Shown in pieces: positions 1-5,219 of a DNA stretch of 6,809 nt. Source of the DNA: an uncultured Candidatus Melainabacteria bacterium (GTDB lineage Bacteria > Cyanobacteriota > Vampirovibrionia > Gastranaerophilales > Gastranaerophilaceae); the NCBI GenBank assembly GCA_934693165.1, contig CAKUUX010000026.1, positions 1-6,809 on the forward strand. The letters are read 5' to 3'. How positions within the stretch are numbered: the stretch's first letter is position 1; every line of letters begins with the position of its first letter. Below the pieces are notes generated by a model that was not told the DNA's origin, made no database searches, and saw only the letters and a program-made list of their open reading frames with translations. Position numbers and translations under genes: made by a program.

Positions 1-16
1 CCCACTACTCTTATGT

Positions 17-48
17 TATGTCAATTATTCTCAAGAATAATTGACATA
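17..48. repeat. Perfect 15-bp inverted repeat, probable operator of the toxin-antitoxin operon
   Basis: The left arm TATGTCAATTATTCT (17-31) and right arm AGAATAATTGACATA (34-48) are exact reverse complements separated by only CA. The right arm contains a perfect -35 hexamer TTGACA (41-46), and by symmetry the left arm contains the same hexamer on the - strand (24-19). No T-tract follows, so it is not a terminator. Antitoxins of this class bind palindromes over their own promoter, so an autoregulatory operator is the likely role (inference). Confidence 0.7.
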
Positions 49-69
49 GTGTACTGAATGCAGTACACT
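41..69 (+). promoter_or_regulatory. Sigma-70-type promoter of the toxin-antitoxin operon
   Basis: A perfect -35 TTGACA (41-46) is followed by an optimal 17-nt spacer and a -10 TACACT (64-69, 4 of 6 consensus). The predicted transcription start is near 75-77, which coincides with an ATG at 76. The -35 and -10 lie in the right arms of the two inverted repeats, so a repressor bound at either would occlude RNA polymerase. Confidence 0.6.
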
Positions 70-70
70 A
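47..70. repeat. Second perfect 10-bp inverted repeat, abutting the first
   Basis: TAGTGTACTG (47-56) and CAGTACACTA (61-70) are exact reverse complements around AATG. The repeat overlaps the previous palindrome by 2 bp and covers the predicted -10 element. Two different palindromes placed over the -35 and the -10 suggest two binding sites, or one compound operator, for the antitoxin. The in-frame ATG at 58 lies in the centre of this palindrome. Confidence 0.65.
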
Positions 71-75
71 TTTAT

Positions 76-402
76 ATGAGTAAATACAAAATTGAATTCT
101 TAATTTGTAAAAATGGCTCAGCACCAATTATTGACTGGTTAAATTCTCTTGATTCTTCGATTAGAAAAAGAATTAATCAAAGAATATTACGGCTTGAGGA
201 CGGTAATTTTGGTGATTATAAAAAACTATCAAGTGATATTTCAGAGCTTAGGTTTACTATTGGCAAAGGGTATCGAATATACTATACAGAACTTCAAAAT
301 GTTATTGTACTGCTTATAAATGGTGGTGACAAAGCAAAGCAGTCAAAAGATATTAAAAAAGCTCAAGAGCTTTTAAAAGAATGGAGATTGGAAAATGAAT
401 AA
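76..402 (+). CDS. Type II toxin, RelE/HigB-superfamily (HI1419-like addiction module toxin)
   Basis: A 108-residue basic protein, predicted to be an mRNA-cleaving or otherwise growth-arresting toxin of a type II toxin-antitoxin pair. The signature of the family first named from Haemophilus influenzae HI1419 is visible: GNFGD at 43-47, SELRF at 56-60, GKGYRIYY at 63-70, and VLLINGGDK at 78-86 followed by Q89 and DI 92-93. The length matches the usual ~100 residues. As in that family, the toxin gene lies upstream of its antitoxin, which it overlaps by 8 bp. I chose ATG 76 over the in-frame ATG 58 because 58 lies inside the operator palindrome and upstream of the predicted transcription start. 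Neither ATG has a Shine-Dalgarno sequence, so ATG 76 may be translated from a nearly leaderless mRNA. Family assignment is firm; the actual cellular target is not shown by the sequence. Confidence 0.88.
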   Translation: MSKYKIEFLICKNGSAPIIDWLNSLDSSIRKRINQRILRLEDGNFGDYKKLSSDISELRFTIGKGYRIYYTELQNVIVLLINGGDKAKQSKDIKKAQELLKEWRLENE

Positions 403-691
403 TGCAGGTTCTTTTAATGATTATATTTTATCAGATTTAAAAACTGATGATGATATAAAAGAATGGTTAAATATTGGATTTGAAGAGTTTTTAAAAGATA
501 ATGATTTAAATGCATTTATTAAAGCTCTTGAATATGCCGTAAAAGCAAAAGATACAATTATGGGAATGTCTAAAAAAACTGGTATATCAAGAAGTAATCT
601 TTATGCAATATTTAAAGGTGAACAAAAACCTCAATTATCAACTGCTTTAAAAATAATCAAAGAACTTGGATATACTCTAAAAGTTGCTTAA
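395..691 (+). CDS. Antitoxin, XRE-type helix-turn-helix (HI1420-like addiction module antidote)
   Basis: A 98-residue antitoxin predicted to bind and neutralise the upstream toxin and to repress the operon. The C-terminal half (about 50-96) is a helix-turn-helix: MGMSKKTGISRSNLYAIFKG (56-75), with the recognition helix near 65-73, then a STALKIIKELGY helix (82-93) typical of the HI1420 family. The N-terminal half is acidic (runs such as DDD at 18-20 and EE at 30-31) and probably contacts the basic toxin. The start ATG overlaps the toxin's 3' end (ATGAATAA) and is preceded at 8 nt by GGAG (383-386), so it has a good ribosome binding site while the toxin has none. That asymmetry would favour antitoxin synthesis. 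A strong terminator follows 24 nt after the stop. Confidence 0.88.
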   Translation: MNNAGSFNDYILSDLKTDDDIKEWLNIGFEEFLKDNDLNAFIKALEYAVKAKDTIMGMSKKTGISRSNLYAIFKGEQKPQLSTALKIIKELGYTLKVA

Positions 692-715
692 TTGATAGAA
701 CTATGATAACAGAGA

Positions 716-756
716 GGCGAGATTTTCATTAGAAAATCTCGCCCTTTTGTTTGTTT
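716..756 (+). terminator. Intrinsic terminator of the toxin-antitoxin operon
   Basis: A perfect 12-bp stem, GGCGAGATTTTC (716-727) and GAAAATCTCGCC (732-743), has an ATTA loop and is followed by CTTTTGTTTGTTT. The T-rich tail is on the + strand. In the opposite direction the tail is TCTCTGTTATC, so it is at best a weak terminator for the convergent min operon, whose last stop codon lies 21 bp away. Confidence 0.88.
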
Positions 757-763
757 AAATTGT

Positions 764-1459
764 TTATTCTTCTTCGCTTTTTTCTTCTTGAGTTTCTTCT
801 TTATTTTCGTCTTTTTTTGGTTCTTCAACCTCTATTTCAACAACTTCTTCTGAAACTTCATTTACCTCAATTACATCAGGTATATTCAGCAAAGCTTTTT
901 TCTTTTTCTTTTTATGTTTTTTCTTTTTTGGTTTTTCTTCTGTTTCTGTAGATTCACCCTCTGAATTTTCATTTTCTTCAGAAGTTTCTTCTTCGGCGTC
1001 TGCTACATCTTCTTCGTCTGTTTCATCAGAATCTTCTGACTCATCATCATCTTCTTCTAATTCTTCGTCATCTTCTGACTCTTCTTGTTCTTCTAAAGCT
1101 TTCAATTTTTCTTCGATTTCTTTTTTAGCTTCGTCTTCTGCTTTTAATGCTGCTTCAATTTCTTCTTCTTCTTTTGCTCTGATTACAGGAATTGATAGCA
1201 TTAAGGCAACTGATTCGCCGTCATTTTCAAAGTTCAAATCCAAAGCTTCTTTATCCATTTCAACATATTTTGAAAGAAGGTCAATCAATTCGCCTCTCAT
1301 TCTTTCAAGTAAATATGGATTTAAGTTAGTTCTATCTTGCATCAAAACAAGTTTTAATCTGTTTCTAGCAACATTTTTAGATTCATCAGCTTCTTTTTGC
1401 TCAATATTAGAGAAAAAACCAACAATCTTATTATACAATCCAGCGAAAATATCTTTCAT
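764..1459 (-). CDS. minE: Cell division topological specificity factor MinE with a long acidic C-terminal extension
   Basis: MinE stimulates the MinD ATPase and drives the membrane oscillation that keeps MinCD away from mid-cell. The first ~94 residues are a normal MinE: an N-terminal amphipathic segment (FAGLYNKIVGFF, 5-16), the MinD-activating helix (KNVARNRLKLVLMQDR, 28-43), and the topological specificity domain (about 46-94, with YLLERMRGELIDLLSKYVEMD at 49-69). The usual family length is about 85-100 residues, but this protein has 231. Residues 95-231 form a Glu/Asp-rich, low-complexity tail: charged coiled-coil-like helix 95-127, almost purely acidic tract 126-175, Lys cluster 176-188 (KPKKKKHKKKKKK), a short hydrophobic patch ALLNIPDVIEV (189-199), then more acidic sequence. 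It is last in the operon, 6 nt after minD; AGGAG at 1473-1469, inside the last minD codons, is a well-spaced ribosome binding site. Confidence 0.93.
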   Translation of the reverse strand: MKDIFAGLYNKIVGFFSNIEQKEADESKNVARNRLKLVLMQDRTNLNPYLLERMRGELIDLLSKYVEMDKEALDLNFENDGESVALMLSIPVIRAKEEEEIEAALKAEDEAKKEIEEKLKALEEQEESEDDEELEEDDDESEDSDETDEEDVADAEEETSEENENSEGESTETEEKPKKKKHKKKKKKALLNIPDVIEVNEVSEEVVEIEVEEPKKDENKEETQEEKSEEE

Positions 1460-1465
1460 TCTCTC

Positions 1466-2278
1466 CTACTCCTTACCAAATAAACCCTTAAAAAATCTAA
1501 CAACTTTTGAAACAAAATCTTGAGGAACATCAATATCCAAGAAAGGAACTTCTTCACCTAAGATTCTTCTTGCAATGTTTTGATAAGCTTGACCTGCAAG
1601 AGCTGTTTCGTCGTTAACAATAGGTTCACCTTTGTTTGTAGAAGTGATAATACCTGTATCTTCTGGAACAATACCAATAACTTCTGTAGAAAGAATTTCT
1701 TGAACATCTTCTACACTCATCATATCGTTAGTTTTAATCAAGTTTGGTCTAACTCTGTTGATTAAAAGTTTGTGACTTTCAATATGTTCTTTAGATTCTA
1801 AAAGACCGATAATTCTATCAGCATCTCTAACGGCAGACATTTCTGGAGTTGTTACAACGATTGCCTCTGTAGCAGGAGTTGTAGCGTTTTCAAAACCTTG
1901 TTCAATACCTGCAGGACAATCAATTACGATATAATCATTGTCTTCTTTTAATTCATCACAAATAGTTTTTAATTGGTCGCCTGTAATTGCAGTTTTATCT
2001 CTTGTTTGAGCTGCTGCTAATAAGCATAAGTTAGGATTTTTTTTATCTTTAACCAAAGCTTGTTTTAATTTACATCTTTCTTCAACAACATCAACTATTG
2101 TATATACAATACGGTTTTCTAAACCAAGTAATAAGTCTAAGTTTCTTAGACCTAAATCTGTATCAATAAGAACAACTTTTTTACCTTGTTTAGCAAGAGC
2201 TGTTCCAATATTAGCAGTTGTAGTAGTTTTACCTACACCACCTTTACCAGATGTGATTACTAATACTTTACCTGTCAT
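1466..2278 (-). CDS. minD: Septum site-determining ATPase MinD
   Basis: MinD is a ParA/MinD-family ATPase that dimerises with ATP, binds the inner membrane and recruits the division inhibitor MinC. The 270-residue length is typical. Visible motifs are the deviant Walker A GKGGVGKTT (11-19, signature lysine K12 and catalytic K17), switch region DTDLGLRNLD (39-48), Walker B IVIDCPAG (117-124, D120), and SAVRDADRI (about 149-157). The C-terminal amphipathic membrane-targeting helix is DFVSKVVRFFKGLFGKE (254-270), alternating basic and bulky hydrophobic residues. Its ATG overlaps the minC stop by one base (TAATG), indicating translational coupling, and minE follows 6 nt after its TAG. All key residues are present. 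Confidence 0.97.
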   Translation of the reverse strand: MTGKVLVITSGKGGVGKTTTTANIGTALAKQGKKVVLIDTDLGLRNLDLLLGLENRIVYTIVDVVEERCKLKQALVKDKKNPNLCLLAAAQTRDKTAITGDQLKTICDELKEDNDYIVIDCPAGIEQGFENATTPATEAIVVTTPEMSAVRDADRIIGLLESKEHIESHKLLINRVRPNLIKTNDMMSVEDVQEILSTEVIGIVPEDTGIITSTNKGEPIVNDETALAGQAYQNIARRILGEEVPFLDIDVPQDFVSKVVRFFKGLFGKE

Positions 2279-3123
2279 TATTTCTCCTTGTTTTCAAATG
2301 TAGTATTTATAACAATTTTATTATTTTCAATTTTAGCTTCTTCTGGTGTATAAGAAGATTCCTTGTGTACATACGGAATATTAACAGTATCAAGACGTCT
2401 TGCGTAGCAATTTGCAATTCTCAATTGGATACCATTTAATTTCAAAGCTCTAATAGTAGCGTTTTCATTACCTTTAGAACCTGCATGAGCAATGCCACCT
2501 AAAACACCCCATACGCAGATGTCACCACGAGCAATTAGTTCACTACCAGGGTGAGCGTCACCAATTAGAACGATATGTCCATCATAAGTAACTGTTTGAC
2601 CTGAACGTAAATTTTGTTTTAGGTACAAAGTTGTTAATTTTGATAAATCTTCTGTATCAGTACCTGCTTTGATAATATCTTCAACTTCCATTGATTCGTA
2701 AGGTTCTTTTTCAATTAAACCTTCTTCAACAGCAAGTTCTTTGAATGCTGTATGGTCGTCGTTGTTTTCAAACAAAACAACTGATTCTTCAGATTCAAAT
2801 TCGCTTTCTTCAGGTTTAATTTCTGGAACTTCAACTTCATTTTTAAATTCCATTACTTGGATATTAGCTTTCTCAGCTGCATCCTTAGTTTCTTGAGAAT
2901 TTGTATCAACAAAATTCAAAGTGCAATCCATTGATTCAATTAAAGCTTTTATACTCAATAATTGAGATTGGCTCAAAATTACATCTTCTAATTTCAAGCA
3001 TATTTTTTTATTTTTAGTTTCTGGCATATCTAATATTGAACTAAGTTCATAAATAACATCAGCAGCGTTACGAGCGTTGCTTAAATTAACTATAAAGCCG
3101 TTTTCTACAAAACCGTTTTCCAA
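2278..3123 (-). CDS. minC: Septum site-determining protein MinC (TTG start)
   Basis: MinC inhibits FtsZ polymerisation and is placed at the poles by MinD. The protein has 281 residues (E. coli MinC has 231). Residues 1-92 resemble the N-terminal FtsZ-inhibiting domain. Residues 95-162 form a long Glu-rich linker. Residues 163-244 form the C-terminal beta-helical MinD-binding domain, with the conserved RSGQ (173-176), HPGSELIARGDICVWG (191-206) and GGIAHAGSKGN (209-219). A 37-residue tail (245-281) extends beyond that domain. The start is TTG: it is preceded 7 nt upstream by AGGA (3134-3131), and the next in-frame ATG is residue 33, inside the domain. Residues 2-5 and 7-10 repeat ENGF. It is the first gene of minCDE, behind a promoter at 3183-3155. 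Confidence 0.94.
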   Translation of the reverse strand: MENGFVENGFIVNLSNARNAADVIYELSSILDMPETKNKKICLKLEDVILSQSQLLSIKALIESMDCTLNFVDTNSQETKDAAEKANIQVMEFKNEVEVPEIKPEESEFESEESVVLFENNDDHTAFKELAVEEGLIEKEPYESMEVEDIIKAGTDTEDLSKLTTLYLKQNLRSGQTVTYDGHIVLIGDAHPGSELIARGDICVWGVLGGIAHAGSKGNENATIRALKLNGIQLRIANCYARRLDTVNIPYVHKESSYTPEEAKIENNKIVINTTFENKEK

Positions 3124-3140
3124 TTTAAAATCCTTTCAAT

Positions 3141-3180
3141 AACTTAACAAAAGTATAATATATTAAACATTTGTTAAGTT
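3141..3180. repeat. 11-bp inverted repeat in the minC/ilvA divergent intergenic region
   Basis: AACTTAACAAA (3141-3151) and TTTGTTAAGTT (3170-3180) are exact reverse complements with an 18-bp AT-rich spacer that includes the predicted minC -10. Placement between two divergent operons suggests an operator for a dimeric regulator. Neither arm is followed by a T-tract, so a terminator is unlikely. No regulator is identifiable here. Confidence 0.5.
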
Positions 3181-3183
3181 CAA
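3155..3183 (-). promoter_or_regulatory. Candidate sigma-70 promoter of minCDE
   Basis: On the - strand, TTGAAC (3183-3178) and TATTAT (3160-3155; 5 of 6 consensus) are separated by 17 nt. Transcription would start near 3147, giving a leader of about 24 nt to the TTG start with AAGGA in between. The -35 lies at one arm of the inverted repeat 3141-3180 and the -10 lies in its spacer. Confidence 0.5.
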
Positions 3184-3201
3184 GAAAAATTTATTCTTTT
3201 G

Positions 3202-3226
3202 TAGTATAAAATCAATAGAAAGGGTG
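3202..3226 (+). promoter_or_regulatory. Probable -10 region and ribosome binding site of ilvA
   Basis: TAGTATAAAAT (3202-3212) provides possible -10 hexamers (TAGTAT or TATAAA); the best-spaced upstream hexamer, TTCAAG (3179-3184), is a poor -35. AAGGGTG (3220-3226) is the ribosome binding site, 6 nt before ATG 3233. A GTG at 3224 lies within this site and is not used as a start. Confidence 0.4.
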
Positions 3227-3232
3227 AGAAGT

Positions 3233-4435
3233 ATGTTAACATTGGATAAAATTTATAAAGCAGCGCACACGTTAAAAGGAACAGCAAGGCTAACAGATTT
3301 AATTCCTGCACCAAATCTTAATCCCGAAAGTGAGATTTATTTAAAAGCAGAAAACTTGCAATTAACAGGCTCTTTTAAACTTAGAGGTGCGTTTTATAAA
3401 ATTTCTACGTTAACAAAAGAAGAAAAAGAAAAAGGTATTATTGCTTGTTCAGCTGGAAACCACGCACAAGGCGTAGCACTATCAGCACAAAAAGCAGGCA
3501 TAAAGGCAACCATCTTTATTCCAAGTATTGCTCCAATTTCAAAAATTGAAGCTACTAGAAAATACGGTGCAGAAATAAAATTAATAGACGGCGTTTATGA
3601 TGACGCATACAATGCAGCTATAAAATACCAAAAAGAAACAGGCGCAATCTTCATCCACCCATTTGATGATGATGAAGTAATAGCAGGTCAAGGCACAATA
3701 GGTCTTGAATTACTTGAACAATTACCAGATCTTGATGCCGTAATCGTACCAATCGGTGGTGGTGGATTGATTTCTGGTGTTGCATTTGCAATAAAGACAC
3801 TAAACCCTAAATGCAAAGTTTATGGTGTTCAAGCACAAGGTGCAAAGAGCATGATTAATGCCCTTGAACATCACGAAATTGAAACACTAAAATCAGTTGC
3901 AACTTTTGCAGATGGTATCGCAGTAAAAACTCCTGGGGAAAATACTTTTGATATTTGCTCAAAATATGTTGATGAAGTTATTTCCGTTTCAGATGACGAA
4001 ATTGCAACAGCAATTCTAACTCTTATTGAACAACAAAAACTTATCGCAGAAGGTGCAGGAGCAGTTTCAGTCGCAGCAGCTATATTTAATAAATTGCCAA
4101 TTAAAGGTAAAAAAGTAGCATGTATTGTATCTGGTGGTAATATTGACGTAAATATTCTATCCAGAGTAATCAATAGAGGTCTTTTAACTTCTGGTAGATT
4201 GACAGATTTAACTATTGAACTATTAGATAAACCTGGTCAATTGAGAGAAGTTTCTACAATCATTGCTGACCACGGCGCAAATGTTATTAGAGTAAGCCAT
4301 AAGCAAGGTGGAAAAGGAACAGATATCAACGGATGTTTCTTGAACGTAACTATGGAAACTAAAAATCATCAACATTTGGAAGAAATTAAAAAAGCTTTCG
4401 AAAAAGCAGGATATAAAATTAAAGAAAACAAATAA
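3233..4435 (+). CDS. ilvA: Threonine ammonia-lyase (threonine dehydratase) with C-terminal ACT domain
   Basis: A PLP-dependent fold type II enzyme that deaminates threonine to 2-oxobutanoate, the first step towards isoleucine; serine is usually a second substrate. It is 400 residues, matching the form with a single C-terminal ACT domain. Seen in order: TGSFKLRG (45-52) with the PLP Schiff-base lysine K49, SAGNHAQG (73-80), the phosphate-binding GGGGL loop (175-179), SGGN (300-303), and an ACT domain from about 324 (LTIELLDKPGQLREV, 326-340) to the end. The ACT domain argues for regulation by an amino acid or nucleotide, but the effector is not readable from sequence. The start at ATG 3233 follows AAGGGTG at 6 nt; a GTG three codons upstream lies inside that site. 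It is transcribed divergently from minC and followed 11 nt later by ridA. A purely catabolic TdcB role is possible but less likely given the ACT domain and ridA partner. Confidence 0.93.
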   Translation: MLTLDKIYKAAHTLKGTARLTDLIPAPNLNPESEIYLKAENLQLTGSFKLRGAFYKISTLTKEEKEKGIIACSAGNHAQGVALSAQKAGIKATIFIPSIAPISKIEATRKYGAEIKLIDGVYDDAYNAAIKYQKETGAIFIHPFDDDEVIAGQGTIGLELLEQLPDLDAVIVPIGGGGLISGVAFAIKTLNPKCKVYGVQAQGAKSMINALEHHEIETLKSVATFADGIAVKTPGENTFDICSKYVDEVISVSDDEIATAILTLIEQQKLIAEGAGAVSVAAAIFNKLPIKGKKVACIVSGGNIDVNILSRVINRGLLTSGRLTDLTIELLDKPGQLREVSTIIADHGANVIRVSHKQGGKGTDINGCFLNVTMETKNHQHLEEIKKAFEKAGYKIKENK

Positions 4436-4446
4436 GTGAGGTAATA

Positions 4447-4821
4447 ATGAAAGAAGTTATCTATACAAAAAATGCACCAGAACCAATTGGCCCATATTCG
4501 CAAGCAATTTTAGTAAAGGATACTTTGTATGCTTCAGGACAAATTGCAATAAATCCTGAAACAAGTGAATTTGTAGATGGTGATATAAAAACGCAAACAG
4601 AACAAGTTTGTAAAAACATAAACGAAATTCTAAACGCAGCAGGCATGACATTTGAAAATGTTGTTAAAACAACTTGTTTTCTAGCATACATCTCAGATTT
4701 TGGAATATTTAACAAAGTATATGAAGAATATTTTGTATCAAATCCTGCAAGATCATGTGTAGCTGCCAAAGAATTACCAAAGAACGCATTGGTTGAAATA
4801 GAGATTATTGCTACAAAATAA
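4447..4821 (+). CDS. ridA: RidA family 2-iminobutanoate/2-iminopropanoate deaminase
   Basis: RidA hydrolyses the reactive enamine/imine intermediates released by PLP dehydratases such as IlvA, protecting other PLP enzymes from 2-aminoacrylate damage. The 124-residue length and full YjgF/YER057c/UK114 pattern are present: GPYSQA (15-20), LYASGQIAINP (27-37), the ARSCVAAKELP segment (101-111) with R102 at the carboxylate-binding arginine position, and VEIEIIA (116-122) with E117 at the position of the conserved catalytic-site glutamate. It acts as a cytosolic trimer in known members. GAGG (4438-4441) lies 5 nt before the ATG, and only 11 nt separate it from ilvA, so the two are almost certainly one transcript. 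A strong terminator follows. Confidence 0.94.
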   Translation: MKEVIYTKNAPEPIGPYSQAILVKDTLYASGQIAINPETSEFVDGDIKTQTEQVCKNINEILNAAGMTFENVVKTTCFLAYISDFGIFNKVYEEYFVSNPARSCVAAKELPKNALVEIEIIATK

Positions 4822-4837
4822 CCCATGCCAATTATCA

Positions 4838-4868
4838 AAAAATCCATGCCTTCGGGCATGGATTTTTG
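4838..4868 (+). terminator. Intrinsic terminator of ilvA-ridA with a UUCG loop
   Basis: AAAAATCCATGCC (4838-4850) and GGCATGGATTTTT (4855-4867) form a perfect 13-bp stem closed by a C(TTCG)G tetraloop. The right arm ends in a T-run, and more T's follow at 4872-4877. The stem is symmetric in A/T ends, so it could also act on the - strand. Confidence 0.92.
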
Positions 4869-4911
4869 TATGTTTTTACAAAACTTCACAAAAAATAAGA
4901 AAAAATGAAAT

Positions 4912-5030
4912 CATGAAAACATGCGTTAATCATGGGTTTTCATGGTTTCAAAGCCGAGAACCATGTAATAGCACATGTTTAAAACCCTATTGCCTAGCCA
5001 AAAACAAGAGTTCATGCATGTTTACATGGT
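4912..5030. repeat. CATG-dense intergenic block with overlapping inverted repeats
   Basis: This non-coding stretch has nine CATG tetranucleotides (starting at 4912, 4920, 4931, 4941, 4962, 4974, 5013, 5017, 5025); three more lie in and just before the ridA terminator. Three perfect inverted repeats can be drawn: CATGAAAAC/GTTTTCATG (4912-4920/4936-4944), CATGGTT/AACCATG (4941-4947/4959-4965) and ACCATGTAA/TTACATGGT (4960-4968/5022-5030). Each shares bases with the next, so adjacent stems exclude each other. No T-tract follows. The function is not recognised; it may be a structured RNA, an extragenic repeat or a protein-binding array. Confidence 0.5.
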
Positions 5031-5065
5031 ATGTTGCGAAATGTGAATATAAGGCTAAAATTGGC

Positions 5066-5093
5066 TTGAAAAAAGAGTCTTAGTACTTATAAT
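5066..5093 (+). promoter_or_regulatory. Sigma-70 promoter for the cysteine-rich small protein gene
   Basis: TTGAAA (5066-5071) and a perfect TATAAT (5088-5093) are separated by 16 nt. Transcription would start near 5100 and leave a leader of about 120 nt before the GTG at 5220. It may also drive the downstream hpf and glycosyltransferase genes, as no terminator is seen between them. Confidence 0.68.
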
Positions 5094-5099
5094 GTTATT

Positions 5100-5219
5100 A
5101 AAGCAAAGTTAATAAAGCTTTGCAAGGGTAGGAAAGACCGTGAAATTAAGATAGTTTCATGTGTCAATAGTTGAAAATTAATAAAATTTTAAAATATATA
5201 ATCTTGGAGGAAAATATAA
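5100..5219 (+). other. Structured 5' leader upstream of the cysteine-rich small protein
   Basis: Two stem-loops are visible. The first pairs GCAAAGTT (5103-5110) with AGCTTTGC (5116-5123), using one G-T pair, around an AATAA loop. The second spans 5136-5165: GAC plus CGTGAAATTA pairs with TAGTTTCATG plus GTC, with two G-T pairs and one bulged base, around an AGA loop. An AT-rich single-stranded stretch (5171-5202) then leads to the TTGGAGG ribosome binding site (5204-5210). I do not recognise a known riboswitch consensus. The leader could regulate translation or simply stabilise the message. Confidence 0.4.

Noticed and set aside
58..75. Upstream ATG giving a 114-residue toxin
   Set aside because: It lies in the centre of an operator palindrome, upstream of the predicted transcription start, and has no ribosome binding site; the family pattern is complete from ATG 76.
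751..951. Open frame on the + strand opposite minE
   Set aside because: It is a Phe/Leu-rich mirror of the Glu/Lys-rich MinE tail and has no independent support.
3224..3232. GTG start three codons upstream of ilvA ATG
   Set aside because: The GTG is part of the AAGGGTG ribosome binding site of the ATG at 3233.
3871..4173. 100-codon open frame antisense to ilvA
   Set aside because: It lies wholly inside the well-supported ilvA gene, with no ribosome binding site or recognisable protein features.
4808..5083. 91-codon cysteine-containing open frame across the ridA terminator and CATG block
   Set aside because: It begins inside ridA and runs through the terminator stem; an internal ATG at 4914 also lacks a ribosome binding site. 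The cysteines follow from ATG/TGC-rich DNA rather than a domain pattern.
5100..5170. Possible tRNA or cyclic di-GMP riboswitch in the leader
   Set aside because: There is no T-loop GTTCGA-like sequence or cloverleaf, and although GCAAAG occurs, the tetraloop and receptor elements of the GEMM riboswitch are absent.
5171..5202. Second promoter TTGAAA ... TATATA/TATAAT just before the cysteine-rich gene
   Set aside because: Spacing is 18 to 20 nt and transcription would begin at or within the ribosome binding site; the upstream promoter at 5066-5093 fits better. The AT-rich sequence makes such matches likely by chance.
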